Positions 52,506 through 61,614 of a stretch of DNA of 64,000 bases are shown here, piece after piece; within the stretch, counting starts at the first letter, position 1; the number at the start of each line of letters is the position of its first letter. The DNA lies in the NCBI RefSeq assembly GCF_024734075.1, contig NZ_CP102850.1, positions 2,666,001 through 2,730,000 on the forward strand, written 5' to 3'. The position numbers and the translations under genes are program-made. The stretch is from Gordonia mangrovi (GTDB lineage: Bacteria > Actinomycetota > Actinomycetes > Mycobacteriales > Mycobacteriaceae). The notes below the pieces were generated by a model. That model saw only the letters and a program-made list of their open reading frames with translations. It was not told the DNA's origin and did no database searches.

Positions 52506-54167
52506 TCAGCGACGGGCGATGGTCCGTCCCGCGGTGCGACCGGAGAAGATACAGCCGCCGAGGAATGTGCCCTCCAGAGCGTTGTACCCGTGCACCCCAC
52601 CGCCGCCGAAACCGGCGACTTCGCCTGCGGCGAAGAGCCCGTCGAAAGCGCTGCCGTCGGGCCGCATGACCTGTGAATCCAGATTGGTCTCCAACCCGCC
52701 CAGCGTTTTCCGGGTGAGGACGTTCAGGCGTACGGCGATCAACGGGCCATGTGTGGGATCGAGGATCCGATGCGGCTTGGCGACCCGGACCAGCTTGTCG
52801 CCCAGGTATTGTCGCGCGTTGGTGATCGCCATCAGTTGGGCGTCCTTGCCGAACTTGTTGTCGATCTGCGCATCGCGGGCGGAGATGACCCGTTCGAGAT
52901 GCTGCAGGTCGAGTTTCGGTCCCCGGGTGATCTCGTTCATGCCGGCCACCAGGTCCGGGAGGTTGTCGCGCACCACGAAGTCCACGCCGTGTCTGGTGAA
53001 CGCATCCACCGGCCCCGGCGCACCTTTGGCGAATCGACTCTTGGCGGCGAACTTGAGATCCTTGCTGGTGATGTCGGGATTCTGCTCCGACCCCGACAAC
53101 GCGAACTCCTTTTCGATGATGCTCTGGGTGAGGATGAACCAGGAGTAGTCGTAGCCGGTCGACAGAATCGCCTTCATCGTCGAATTGGTGTCGAAGCCGG
53201 GGAAATTGGGTGGCGCCAGCCGATTGCCGTTGGCGTCCAGCCACAGCGACGACGGACCGGGAATGATGCGGATCGCGTGGTCGGGCCAGATCGGATCCCA
53301 GTTGTGGATACCTTCGGTGTAGTGCCACATCCGGTCCCGATTGACCAGGCTGGCGCCCGCGTCCTCGGCGATGCCGAGCATGCGGCCGTCCACGTAGGCG
53401 GGAACGCCGGAGATCATCGTCGCGGGTGCCGGTCCCAGGCGTTCGGTCGGCCAGTTCTGGCGGATCAGCTCATGGTTGTGGCCGATGCCGCCCGTGGTGA
53501 CCACGACGGCACCCGCCCGGATCTCGAATTCACCGGCGACGTCGCGAGGCGAGGCCACTCCGCGTTCGAGGTCGGTGGGCGCCAGGACCGAACCACGCAC
53601 GCCGACCGCCGCACCGTCCTCGACGACGACCTCGTCGACGCGGTGCCGGAACCGGAACTCCACCAGGCCGCGCTTCTCCGCCTCGAGTACGGGTTCGACG
53701 AAGACGCGCACCACCTCCGGCCCGGTGCCCCAGGTGAGGTGGAAGCGGGGCACCGAGTTGCCGTGACCGTCGGCGAACCCGCCGCCACGTTCGGCCCAGC
53801 CGACGATGGGGGTGATGCGCAGTCCGAGGTCGTGCAGGTACTGACGCTTCTCGCCGGCAGCGAAGTCGACGTAGGCGCGCGCCCACTGCCGCGGCCAGAA
53901 ATCCTCGTCGTCGCGATCGAATCCGGCCGACGCCATCCAGTCGTGCAACGCCAGGTCCGCGGAGTCCTTGATGCCGAGGCGTCTCTGCTCGGGAGTGTCG
54001 ACCAGGAAGAGACCACCGAGCGACCAGAACGCCTGCCCGCCGAGGTTGTTGCGGTTCTCCTGATCGACCACGATCACCCTGCGGCCGGCGCGGGTGAGTT
54101 CATAGGTCGCGACCAATCCGGCCAATCCCGATCCGACCACCACCGCGTCGGCCTGTTGCTGGCTCAC
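52506..54167 (-). CDS. FAD-binding dehydrogenase, fumarate reductase/KstD superfamily
   Basis: A 553-residue flavoprotein. VVGSGLAGLVATYELTRAGRRVIVVDQE at 10-37 binds FAD, GGQAFWSLGGLF follows, and the C-terminal GLFAAGEVAGFGGGGVHGYNALEGTFLGGCIFSGRTAG closes the FAD site. It belongs to the FAD-binding-2 group with 3-ketosteroid dehydrogenase and fumarate reductases and resembles mycobacterial Rv0785-type proteins. Substrate unknown. It ends 32 bases before the DyP start, so it could be in the encapsulin operon. Confidence 0.88.
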   Translation of the reverse strand: MSQQQADAVVVGSGLAGLVATYELTRAGRRVIVVDQENRNNLGGQAFWSLGGLFLVDTPEQRRLGIKDSADLALHDWMASAGFDRDDEDFWPRQWARAYVDFAAGEKRQYLHDLGLRITPIVGWAERGGGFADGHGNSVPRFHLTWGTGPEVVRVFVEPVLEAEKRGLVEFRFRHRVDEVVVEDGAAVGVRGSVLAPTDLERGVASPRDVAGEFEIRAGAVVVTTGGIGHNHELIRQNWPTERLGPAPATMISGVPAYVDGRMLGIAEDAGASLVNRDRMWHYTEGIHNWDPIWPDHAIRIIPGPSSLWLDANGNRLAPPNFPGFDTNSTMKAILSTGYDYSWFILTQSIIEKEFALSGSEQNPDITSKDLKFAAKSRFAKGAPGPVDAFTRHGVDFVVRDNLPDLVAGMNEITRGPKLDLQHLERVISARDAQIDNKFGKDAQLMAITNARQYLGDKLVRVAKPHRILDPTHGPLIAVRLNVLTRKTLGGLETNLDSQVMRPDGSAFDGLFAAGEVAGFGGGGVHGYNALEGTFLGGCIFSGRTAGRTIARR

Positions 54168-54225
54168 ACGCCCCTCCTCATCGCTGGTGGTGTCGACACT
54201 ATCGTTCGGGGATTGCGTGACGCAG

Positions 54226-54274
54226 TGATCTCGATACGCCCGGCCTCACTTCGTTCGCTCGGGCTACTCGATCA
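54226..54274. repeat. REP-like palindrome overlapping the amidase stop
   Basis: TGATCTCGATACG opens and CTACTCGATCA closes the element. Its last bases form the reverse complement of the amidase TGA (54272-54274), so the gene ends inside the repeat. It carries the same words as the other REP-like elements. Confidence 0.7.
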
Positions 54275-55759
54275 GATGGTGATGTCGGCGTAGCGATGCG
54301 CCCACGGGGCGGCCTGTTCGAGCTGCGCGGCCAACGCCAGGAGGTCGCCGTCGGCGCCGAGCCGTCCGACGAACTGCACGCCCAGCGGCAGTCCGTCGGC
54401 GGTCCAGTGCAGCGGGACGCTGATGGCCGGTCGTCCGGTGAGGTTGGCGAGCTGGGTGTAGGGCACCCAGCCGAGGCTCTGCTCGATGAGGTCGTCGAGG
54501 ACGCCGGTGCGTGCCAGCAGCTTTCCGGCACGGACCTTCGCGATCACCCGGGAAGCGGTCTGGAGCAGCGCCGGCGTGGTGGTGGCACCCACCCGCAACG
54601 GCGGTGTCGCCAGTGTCGGAGTGAGGAACAGGTCGTGCGTGCGGTGGAATGCGGCCAACGCCAACACGTGGTTGTTGACCTCGTCGAGGGCCGACATCGC
54701 GGCCACCACCCCGGCCGACCGGCCGAGTTCGGCGAGCGCGAGGGTATCGGCCTCGAAGTCCCGGTCGGTCGCGCCGGTGAGGGCGCGCGTCGCGTCGACC
54801 TCGGTGGCGAGGGAGGCGAACCAGATCGTCAGGAAGTCACGGGCGAGCGCCGCGTCGTCCTGGGGCGGCGTCACCTCCTCGACGTGGTGGCCGAGTTCGG
54901 TGAGCACCGTTGCCGCATGCTCGACGGCGGCGACCGCCTCCGGATGTGGATGCGGGTTGATCGCCGAGGCAGTCGAGTAGCCGATGCGCAACCTCGCCGG
55001 CGCGGAGGTGATGGCGGTGGCGAATGACGCCGGCGGGCCAGGGGTGGGATAGACCGACCCGTCGGTGGCACCCACGATCGCGTCGTAGAGCGCGGCCGCG
55101 TCGCGGACGGTGCGCGAGACCACGCCCTGTACCACCATCCCGAACTTGGGTTCGCCGGTGATCGGGCCGAACGGCGCGAGCCCGCGGGTCGCTTTGAGCC
55201 CGACGAGTCCGTTGCAGGCGGCCGGTATCCGGATCGAGCCGCCACCGTCGTTGGCGCCGGCGGCCGGCACGATACCGGCGGCCACCGCGGCGCCCGACCC
55301 GCCCGAGGACCCGCCAGGTGTGTGGTCGGTGTTCCACGGGTTGCGCGCGGGTCCCCAGAATTCGGGTTCGGTGACGCCCTTCGCGCCGAACTCTGGCGTG
55401 TTGGTCTTGCCGAAGATCACCAACCCGGCGTCGAGGAACCGTCGGGTGACCTCTGAATGCTCGGTCGCCACGTGTCGGGCCAACGATCGGGAGCCACACG
55501 ACGTCGGGTAGCCGCGGTACTCCTGGGCGAGGTCCTTGATGAGGAACGGCACGCCGGCGAATGGTCCGGACAATCCGGGGTCGGCCGTCCGGGCATCTGC
55601 CGCGTCGTCCATTCGCGCGACGATCGCGTTGAGCGCCGGATTGACGGCGTCGGCGCGACGCCGCGCCAGGGACAGCAGTTCGGTGGGGGTGATGTCGCCG
55701 GCGGCGATCAGCTCGGCCAGGGCGGTGGCGTCGTGCCGCACGTACTCCGTCAGGTCCAC
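54272..55759 (-). CDS. Amidase (amidase signature family)
   Basis: A 495-residue amidase-signature enzyme. The Ser-cisSer-Lys triad is visible: Lys in [10 protein letters not shown] near 75, [14 protein letters not shown] near 150 with the cis-Ser, and [17 protein letters not shown] near 174 with the nucleophile. It hydrolyses a carboxamide to acid and ammonia. No signal peptide. GTG start. Its stop lies inside a REP-like element. Confidence 0.9.
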   Translation of the reverse strand: MDLTEYVRHDATALAELIAAGDITPTELLSLARRRADAVNPALNAIVARMDDAADARTADPGLSGPFAGVPFLIKDLAQEYRGYPTSCGSRSLARHVATEHSEVTRRFLDAGLVIFGKTNTPEFGAKGVTEPEFWGPARNPWNTDHTPGGSSGGSGAAVAAGIVPAAGANDGGGSIRIPAACNGLVGLKATRGLAPFGPITGEPKFGMVVQGVVSRTVRDAAALYDAIVGATDGSVYPTPGPPASFATAITSAPARLRIGYSTASAINPHPHPEAVAAVEHAATVLTELGHHVEEVTPPQDDAALARDFLTIWFASLATEVDATRALTGATDRDFEADTLALAELGRSAGVVAAMSALDEVNNHVLALAAFHRTHDLFLTPTLATPPLRVGATTTPALLQTASRVIAKVRAGKLLARTGVLDDLIEQSLGWVPYTQLANLTGRPAISVPLHWTADGLPLGVQFVGRLGADGDLLALAAQLEQAAPWAHRYADITI

Positions 55760-55952
55760 CGGCCACAGCGTACGTGCGTCGGCTGAGAGTCACCGTTGAT
55801 CGCGCAAACCGGTAACGGCCCGATGACACCGAATGATCGAGTCGTGAACGGCCGGCGGCGATCCAGGGTGATGACGGGCGTTCCCCCAGGTGGCCCCTGC
55901 GTCGTCGGAGATTTGCGTTGTCCGGGCGGCCGTCGGGGGCGCGTCCTTGGCT

Positions 55953-55981
55953 TTGCCGGAGTGTTATAGAGCCGTTACACT
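55953..55981 (+). promoter_or_regulatory. Promoter of the mycolyltransferase gene
   Basis: TTGCCG (55953-55958) and TACACT (55976-55981) are 17 bases apart, close to the sigma-A consensus. Transcription would start near 55988, leaving a leader of about 100 bases before ATG 56089. The rest of 55760-56088 has no supported gene. Confidence 0.5.
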
Positions 55982-56088
55982 CCCTCACGACGGGTATGCG
56001 CCGGCCGCATGAGCCATAGAATCCCGTGAGAATGCCCTGAGAATGACCTGGCCCGCTTCGAGGTCACGATCGATAAAAGGACTTGTTA

Positions 56089-57051
56089 ATGCTGACTCGC
56101 GCCCGTAAGCGCCTGGTCGCCGGACTCGTGGCTCTTGTCGCCGCCACGGGCGCCGCAGCGGTCGCCGCACCCGCAGCCCATGCGGCCAACGGATGCACGG
56201 TGGAATCCGTCTACTCCAATGCGATGCATCGGAGTGTGCCGGTGTGCATCGTCTCGGCCGGCGGCGGCGGACCGAAGCCCACGCTGTATCTGCTCGACGG
56301 ACTGCGTGCCCCGAACAACAACAGCGGTTGGCTCATCGAGACCGACGTCGCGCGTTGGATGAACGGCAAGGGCACCAACGTCGCCATCCCGTTCGGTGGT
56401 GGTGGCAGCTTCTACACCGACTGGGAGCGCACCGATCCTGCGCTGGGCGTCAACAAGTGGGAGACCTTCCTGACGCGCGAGCTGCCGGCCTACATGGCGG
56501 CCAGGCACAACAGCGACAACCGTCGCAACGGTATCGCCGGGCTGTCGATGTCGGGTACCTCGGCGCTCAACCTCGCGTCGCGTCATCCGGGCTTCTACCA
56601 GGCCGTCGCCTCCTATAGTGGCTACCCGACCGTCACCATGCCGGGCTTCAACCAGGGCATCCAGGCATCGGTGATCGAGATGGGCGGCAACCCGATGAAC
56701 ATGTGGGGCGTTTGGCCGGCCGGACAGTGGGCCGCCAACGACCCGTTCCTGACCGCCAACAACCTGGCCGGCAAGTACGTCTTCGTGTCGTCGGGCACCG
56801 GCGTGGGCAGCAAGTACGACGCCTCGGTGAACCCGTCGAGCGCCAGCTTCGACCCGGTGAAGTTCGCGCAGATGGTCCCGCTGGAGGTTGCGGCCTCCAC
56901 CAGCAGCCAGCTCTACATCGGCCGCCTCGCCGTGGTCCCGGGCGTCAAGCTGACCACCCGGATCACCCCGGACGGCGTGCACTGGTGGGACTACTGGCAG
57001 AGCGACTTCAAGCAGTCGTGGAACAGCACCTTCCGGCCGGCGTTCTTCTGA
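56089..57051 (+). CDS. Secreted mycolyltransferase, antigen 85 family
   Basis: A 320-residue exported enzyme of the alpha/beta-hydrolase Ag85 family. A signal peptide ends AHAA near residue 33. GLSMSG at 151-156 holds the nucleophile (Ser153), and DGVHWWDYW holds the catalytic His298; the acid is probably near residue 266. It transfers mycolic acids between trehalose monomycolate and arabinogalactan or a second trehalose monomycolate. Length fits the family. AAAGGA lies eight bases before the ATG; a TTG two codons upstream is less likely. It supports assignment to a mycolic-acid-bearing genus. Confidence 0.94.
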   Translation: MLTRARKRLVAGLVALVAATGAAAVAAPAAHAANGCTVESVYSNAMHRSVPVCIVSAGGGGPKPTLYLLDGLRAPNNNSGWLIETDVARWMNGKGTNVAIPFGGGGSFYTDWERTDPALGVNKWETFLTRELPAYMAARHNSDNRRNGIAGLSMSGTSALNLASRHPGFYQAVASYSGYPTVTMPGFNQGIQASVIEMGGNPMNMWGVWPAGQWAANDPFLTANNLAGKYVFVSSGTGVGSKYDASVNPSSASFDPVKFAQMVPLEVAASTSSQLYIGRLAVVPGVKLTTRITPDGVHWWDYWQSDFKQSWNSTFRPAFF

Positions 57052-57095
57052 TCGGCTGGGCGCTGATCTGAACGGCTAGCGCAGCCACCTCTGTT

Positions 57096-57143
57096 CGACG
57101 AAACCACCTTGGTTCTTGGTTCCAAACCAAGGTGGTTTCGTCG
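57096..57143 (+). terminator. Strong 19-bp hairpin after the mycolyltransferase gene
   Basis: CGACGAAACCACCTTGGTT (57096-57114) pairs perfectly with 57125-57143 around a 10-base loop. It ends with TCGTTTCG rather than a long T-tract. It lies 45 bases after the mycolyltransferase stop and very likely terminates that transcript. It also borders a decayed gene on the opposite strand. Confidence 0.8.
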
Positions 57144-57159
57144 TTTCGGGGTGTCTGTG

Positions 57160-57570
57160 TCGAGGGGTGTGGGGTGGACTCGCCATCTGCTTCCCCGACG
57201 GCCCGCTGCTCGCGCCAGTAGAAATCGACCCGGGCGATCCATCGTCCGCAGGAGTCGTACAGGTCGACCTGCAGTTCGGGCATCGGGAGCCCGCGGTCGG
57301 TCAACTCGATTCGGCTCCGAGATTCCAGTACGGACTCGGACAGTCCATGGTGCAGAGCCCGGCGTGCAGCGCGGCATCGCCGACGGCGATCGCCGGGATA
57401 CGACTCGAACCCCGGGCGACGTCGATCACGGTGCGCGCCGGACAGGTCACGAGAACCCCGTCGACCGTGGTCGTCGCTGCCGGTCGGGTGTCGGTCACCA
57501 GGCGGATGCCACCGCTCGAACGCGAACCGGGTGATCGCGACCTCGCGATGACGCTGCTCGCGGGTTCCAT
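57160..57570 (-). pseudogene. Remnant of an AbiEi/DUF559-type gene
   Basis: Two pieces of one family lie in different frames. In one frame, upstream in the gene direction, RLVTDTRPAATTTVDGVLV and TCPARTVIDVARGS followed by AALHAGLCT (about 57355-57500) look like the middle of the actinobacterial DUF559/type IV antitoxin-like proteins. In another frame, ESRSRIELTDRGLPMPELQ and RVDFYWREQRAVGEADG (about 57180-57345) match their C-terminal nuclease-like part. The stretch normally between these parts is missing and the frame changes near 57345; no intact start or N-terminal wHTH is present. It sits between two hairpins. Confidence 0.65.
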
Positions 57571-57677
57571 CGAGGAACTGCGGCGAGATCAGCAGGCCGC
57601 GTGCGAGAGACTCGAGGTGGCCCGCACGTTGCGCCAGGCGGAGGCCCGAACGGCTCCGCTCGGATCGAGCTCGACGC

Positions 57678-57744
57678 AGCCACCCCGAAACGCCAACATC
57701 ACCTTGCATCCGAAGCAAGGCGACGTTGGCGAATCGGGGTGGCT
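57678..57744. repeat. 30-bp imperfect inverted repeat
   Basis: Arms 57678-57707 and 57715-57744 pair at 26 of 30 positions around a 7-base loop; the outer part AGCCACCCCGA is perfect. It lies just after the DUF3068 stop. Its CGAAAC...CACCTTG words resemble those of the hairpin at 57096, and the two flank the pseudogene remnant. Confidence 0.7.
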
Positions 57745-57753
57745 GTCGGCGGC

Positions 57754-59220
57754 CTACTCCGACGGTGGCCGGCGGTACCGCTGGGTCTCGTCGGCGGAGG
57801 GCTCGGAGGTGGTCTCGGTCTCCGACTCCGGCGCGGTCTCGACGCGCGGGATCTGCTCCGTCGGCTGATCCCACGGGTCGGCAGCGTGTGCGCCGCCGAC
57901 GCGCCTATCGGCAGCACCGGCACCCGCAACACCCGCAGCACCGGCGGCTCCCGCAGCACCCGCAACACCACCGCCGCCGGCCGCGTCATCGGCCGGCGCG
58001 GTCGGCGACTGCTCAACCCGCGACTCGCCGAGCCGCGACGTGGTCTCCGCGTCGTCGGTGGGCGGGGTGGTGTCATCGTCGTCGCTACGGCGTCCGCGCC
58101 AGAACAGCAGCGCCCACACACCCAGCAGCACCACGCCGACGATGCCCAGGATCAGCGGCAACCAGAAGTTGCCCAGCCGCAGCTGGCCCATGTAGTCGTC
58201 GGCCCGGGCGGCCTGATTGGACACGGTCTCGTCGGTCCACTTGAAGCGACCCTTCAGCACGTCCATCTGGAAATCGCGGATCGGCGCCGGCGTGTCCTCA
58301 CTCTGATCGGGTGATCGGAAGTACTGGTGTTGGTCTTCCATCCCGTCGATGATGGTGCCGGTCTCGGGCTCGACCCACACGCTGCGGGTGGCCGTCGCAT
58401 ACCGGTGCATGGTGACCGAGTCCTCCGGCTCGACACCGGGACCCGAGATACCCCACCAACTCGCCGGCATGGTCAGGATGGTGCCCAGCGCCGCCTGTCC
58501 CTGCGCGTTCGGCAGACTCGACACGTCGGTCTCGGGCACCTCGCCGCTGAATTCGTAGACGGTGACCCCGTCGATGGTCGTCTCCCCGACGAACTCCACC
58601 GGGATGTCCTGGCGGGTGTTGGTGTCGTAGTACAAGTACGAGCGCTTCTGCACGTCGAACCCGAACTTGTACTGGAACCCCTGGCGATCGGGCAGCTCGA
58701 CGGAAACATCCTGCGGATTGACGCCTTCGGGCGCCGCCTCGAGTTGCAGCGAACTGACTGTGCCGTTGGGCACCGACGTCGTGCGGTTCACCGACACCCG
58801 GTCGATGTTCGCGGTCAGCAGTCCGTCATCGCATTCGCGCGCCGCGTCCGCTGCCGCCATGGTGGGTTCGGTCTCGTCGCCGTCGGCGTTGCGGAGGCGG
58901 TCGATCTGCACGGTCTGCGCGGACTGCAGAGTCGCCTGGCGTCGATCGGACGGCTCGATGATCACCGACCGCCGCTGCTGACTGAGGTGAGCGTCGTCGA
59001 CCTGGGCGCGGGGTTCACTGACCGAACAGCGGTCGAAGACCCGCGCGGGGAATCGCTCGCCGGTCGAACCGTCCTCGGCGACGGTGGTCGCCTCCGACGT
59101 GATGTCGAGGTCGAGGGGCACCACTCGTAGCTGCGGCACCAGGAACAGCGGTATGGCGATGGCGGCGGCTATACACGCGGCGCCGAGGAACGCCGGCAGC
59201 GCCAGCCAAAGTCGTCTCAT
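57754..59220 (-). CDS. DUF3068 domain membrane protein
   Basis: A 488-residue membrane protein. It has an N-terminal span (LALPAFLGAACIAAAIAIPLFLV), a large extracytoplasmic region (about 30-380) with the DUF3068 pattern (LDLDITSE, SVSVNRTTSVPNGT-like, KRSYLYYDTNTR, VYEFSGEV, VWVEPETGTIIDG), then a second span (LPLILGIVGVVLLGVWALLFW). The cytoplasmic tail is disordered: acidic, then Gly/Ala-rich repeats (GAAGAAGAAG), then Glu/Thr-rich. DUF3068 proteins are characteristic of Mycobacteriales and are likely cell-envelope proteins. Start ATG 59220 has GGAGTGGAGA. Confidence 0.85.
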   Translation of the reverse strand: MRRLWLALPAFLGAACIAAAIAIPLFLVPQLRVVPLDLDITSEATTVAEDGSTGERFPARVFDRCSVSEPRAQVDDAHLSQQRRSVIIEPSDRRQATLQSAQTVQIDRLRNADGDETEPTMAAADAARECDDGLLTANIDRVSVNRTTSVPNGTVSSLQLEAAPEGVNPQDVSVELPDRQGFQYKFGFDVQKRSYLYYDTNTRQDIPVEFVGETTIDGVTVYEFSGEVPETDVSSLPNAQGQAALGTILTMPASWWGISGPGVEPEDSVTMHRYATATRSVWVEPETGTIIDGMEDQHQYFRSPDQSEDTPAPIRDFQMDVLKGRFKWTDETVSNQAARADDYMGQLRLGNFWLPLILGIVGVVLLGVWALLFWRGRRSDDDDTTPPTDDAETTSRLGESRVEQSPTAPADDAAGGGGVAGAAGAAGAAGVAGAGAADRRVGGAHAADPWDQPTEQIPRVETAPESETETTSEPSADETQRYRRPPSE

Positions 59221-59305
59221 TCTCCACTCCCAAAACCACCGGGCCCGCCACACAGCAGGACTCAACATCCCACCCTATCGGCGCGCAGTCGGCAACCGTC
59301 GGAGG

Positions 59306-60706
59306 TCAGCCGGATACGGCCCGATCGTCGCGGCGATCCCGCTCGGCCTCTTTCAGGATCCCGGCCATGTACCCGTAGATCTCTTTGTCGGCCATCGCCT
59401 TCCAGCGTGGAGCCAGGAGCTTCATGTACTTCTCGACATAGAGCAGCTGCTTGCCCACCAAGACCAGCTCTCGGGGCAGCCGGGCGTCATGCGCCTTCGC
59501 GACGGCGGCCAGCTGCCGGCCCAGGTCGGTGTAGGACATCGACCCGAGGTCGGTGGCGCCCAACGGCAACGCGACCTTTTTGATGTCCTCGGCGCCCTGG
59601 GCCGTCGAGCCGGGTTTGTGGACGGCACCGAGCAGGAAGATCGCCCGGCCGGCCGCCTCGTAGTCGCCACGCACGATGAGGTCCACGACGAGTTGTCGCA
59701 GGATGCGTCGGGTGCGTTTGGAGAATCTGCCGACGATGCCGAAGTCGAGCAGCACCAGTGTGCCCTCGGCGTCGACCAGGACATTGCCGGCGTGCAGGTC
59801 GCCGTGGAACAGGCCGCCGCGGAATGCCGACTCCAACAGCGACAGCAGCAGGTTGCGGCACAACGCCACCCCGTCGTGGCCGGCGGCGCGCACGGCATCG
59901 GCGTCGTCGATGCGGATGGCGTAGACGCGTTCCATGGTCAGCACCCGGGAGGTGGTGTAGTCGTCATACACCTCGGGCACCCGCACTCGACTGCCGAACG
60001 GCCCGTCGCGCAGGCACTCATACCATTCGCGCATCGTGGTGGCCTCGTTGCGGAAGTCGAGTTCGTCGTCGAGGCCGTCGGCGAAGTCCTCGACGACGTG
60101 CCGGGCGCTGAGCATGCGACCGTACTCCGAGATCTCGGCGAGACCGGCGAACCGCTCGAGCAGGGCGATGTCGGGTGCGAGGCGATCGGTGATGCCGGGG
60201 CGTTGGATCTTCACCACCACCTCCTCCCCGGAGTACAGGGTGGCGGTGTGTACCTGGGCGATCGACGCCGACGCGATCGGGTCGACGTCGAAGGTCGCGA
60301 AGACGTCCTCTGGTGCGCGCCCGAGTTCGGCGATGAACAGTGCCCGGATTTCGGCCGGATCGGCCGGCGGTACCCGGTCGAGCAGCGACTCGAATTCGGT
60401 GGCGAGGGTCTCGGTGAACACACCCGGGCTCGATGCGATCAGTTGCCCCAGCTTCACATAGGTCGGGCCGAGATGTTCGAAGGTGGTGCGGATCTCATGG
60501 GCGACCAGGGCGGGGGCCGGCGTTCTGCCGTGGATGAAGCCCTGCGCGGTGTGGAACACGAAACGCCCGACTCCCGCCGCGGCGTGTGCGGTGGCCGCGC
60601 CGAACCGGGTGAGCTCGGTCAGCGGCGACACCGTGGGCAGCTGCGCGCGGAGGGCGGGCCCGGGGGCATTGCGGCCGTCGTCAGCGGAATTCTGCGTTGT
60701 CACCAT
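59306..60706 (-). CDS. ABC1/UbiB-type atypical kinase
   Basis: A 466-residue ABC1 (ADCK/UbiB) family protein. The KxGQ motif is in TYVKLGQLIASSPG near residue 85, the Ala-rich loop is ASASIAQVH, the VVVKIQRPG Lys and the ExD-type DELDFRNEA follow, and the catalytic HGDLHAGN and LLDFG are near 290-315. Such proteins act on isoprenoid lipids or quinone biosynthesis, or phosphorylate small molecules. I start it at ATG 60706; the longer frame to 61672 is antisense-shadow across the next gene. Confidence 0.92.
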   Translation of the reverse strand: MVTTQNSADDGRNAPGPALRAQLPTVSPLTELTRFGAATAHAAAGVGRFVFHTAQGFIHGRTPAPALVAHEIRTTFEHLGPTYVKLGQLIASSPGVFTETLATEFESLLDRVPPADPAEIRALFIAELGRAPEDVFATFDVDPIASASIAQVHTATLYSGEEVVVKIQRPGITDRLAPDIALLERFAGLAEISEYGRMLSARHVVEDFADGLDDELDFRNEATTMREWYECLRDGPFGSRVRVPEVYDDYTTSRVLTMERVYAIRIDDADAVRAAGHDGVALCRNLLLSLLESAFRGGLFHGDLHAGNVLVDAEGTLVLLDFGIVGRFSKRTRRILRQLVVDLIVRGDYEAAGRAIFLLGAVHKPGSTAQGAEDIKKVALPLGATDLGSMSYTDLGRQLAAVAKAHDARLPRELVLVGKQLLYVEKYMKLLAPRWKAMADKEIYGYMAGILKEAERDRRDDRAVSG

Positions 60707-60753
60707 CGGCAAGTGTAACGATCGGGACCTGCGGATCCCAGGTGACGAGCCGA

Positions 60754-61614
60754 TCAGACTGCCGCGAGTGCTGTGCGACGTCGTTCGTACCAGCTGGTGA
60801 GGAGGCCGTTGCGGGGAGCGAACAGGTAGATCAGGGTGAACATCACACCCTGGGTGACCACCACCATGCCGCCGGGTGAGACGTCGGCGCCGTAGCTGAC
60901 GTAGATGCCCACCACGGTTGCCCCGACGGCCAGCGTCGGTGCCAGCACCAGCATGTGTCCGAACTTGTCGGTGAGCAGGTGCGCGGCTGCGCCGGGGATG
61001 ATCAGCATCGCCACGACCAGGATGACGCCGACGATCTGCAGGGCCACCACGCAGGTCAGTGCCAGCAGGCCGAGTAGCAGAGCGCCGAGCCGGCGGCGCG
61101 ACAACCCGATCGCGTGTGCATGCACCGGGTCGAAGGCGAACAGGGTCAGGTCGCGGCGTTTGGCCACCAGCACGGCGGTGACCGCCGCACCGAGGATCAC
61201 CAGTTGCCAGAGGGCCGAGCCGCTGACCCCCAGCACGTTGCCGAACAGGATGTGTCCGAGGTCGGTCTGGCTCGGGGTGGCCGACACCAGCACGAGGCCG
61301 AGGGCGAACAGAGTGGTGAACACGATGCCGATCGCCGCGTCCTCTTTGACGCGGCTGGTGTCGCGGATCGTGCCGATGAGTGCGACGGCGAGGAACCCGA
61401 AGATCACCGCGCCGATCGCGAACGGCACCCCGACGATGTAGGACAGCACCACACCGGGCAACACCGCGTGCGAGACGGCATCGCCCATCAATGACCAGCC
61501 GATCAGCACGATCCAGCAGCTGATCAGAGCGCACACCGCCGCCGCGACGGCGCTGGCGAAGAAGGCGTCGCGCATGAACGACAGGGTCCAGGGTTCGACG
61601 AGGAACTCGATCAT
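60754..61614 (-). CDS. Mn/Zn ABC transporter permease
   Basis: A 286-residue ABC-3 family metal importer permease with about eight membrane spans. SLMGDAVSHAVLPGVVLSYIVG (near residue 40) is the family signature, and a second copy-like HMLVLAPTLAVGATVVG follows. It overlaps the ATPase stop by 4 bases. It forms the channel for the binding protein encoded at 62389-63333. Confidence 0.94.
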   Translation of the reverse strand: MIEFLVEPWTLSFMRDAFFASAVAAAVCALISCWIVLIGWSLMGDAVSHAVLPGVVLSYIVGVPFAIGAVIFGFLAVALIGTIRDTSRVKEDAAIGIVFTTLFALGLVLVSATPSQTDLGHILFGNVLGVSGSALWQLVILGAAVTAVLVAKRRDLTLFAFDPVHAHAIGLSRRRLGALLLGLLALTCVVALQIVGVILVVAMLIIPGAAAHLLTDKFGHMLVLAPTLAVGATVVGIYVSYGADVSPGGMVVVTQGVMFTLIYLFAPRNGLLTSWYERRRTALAAV

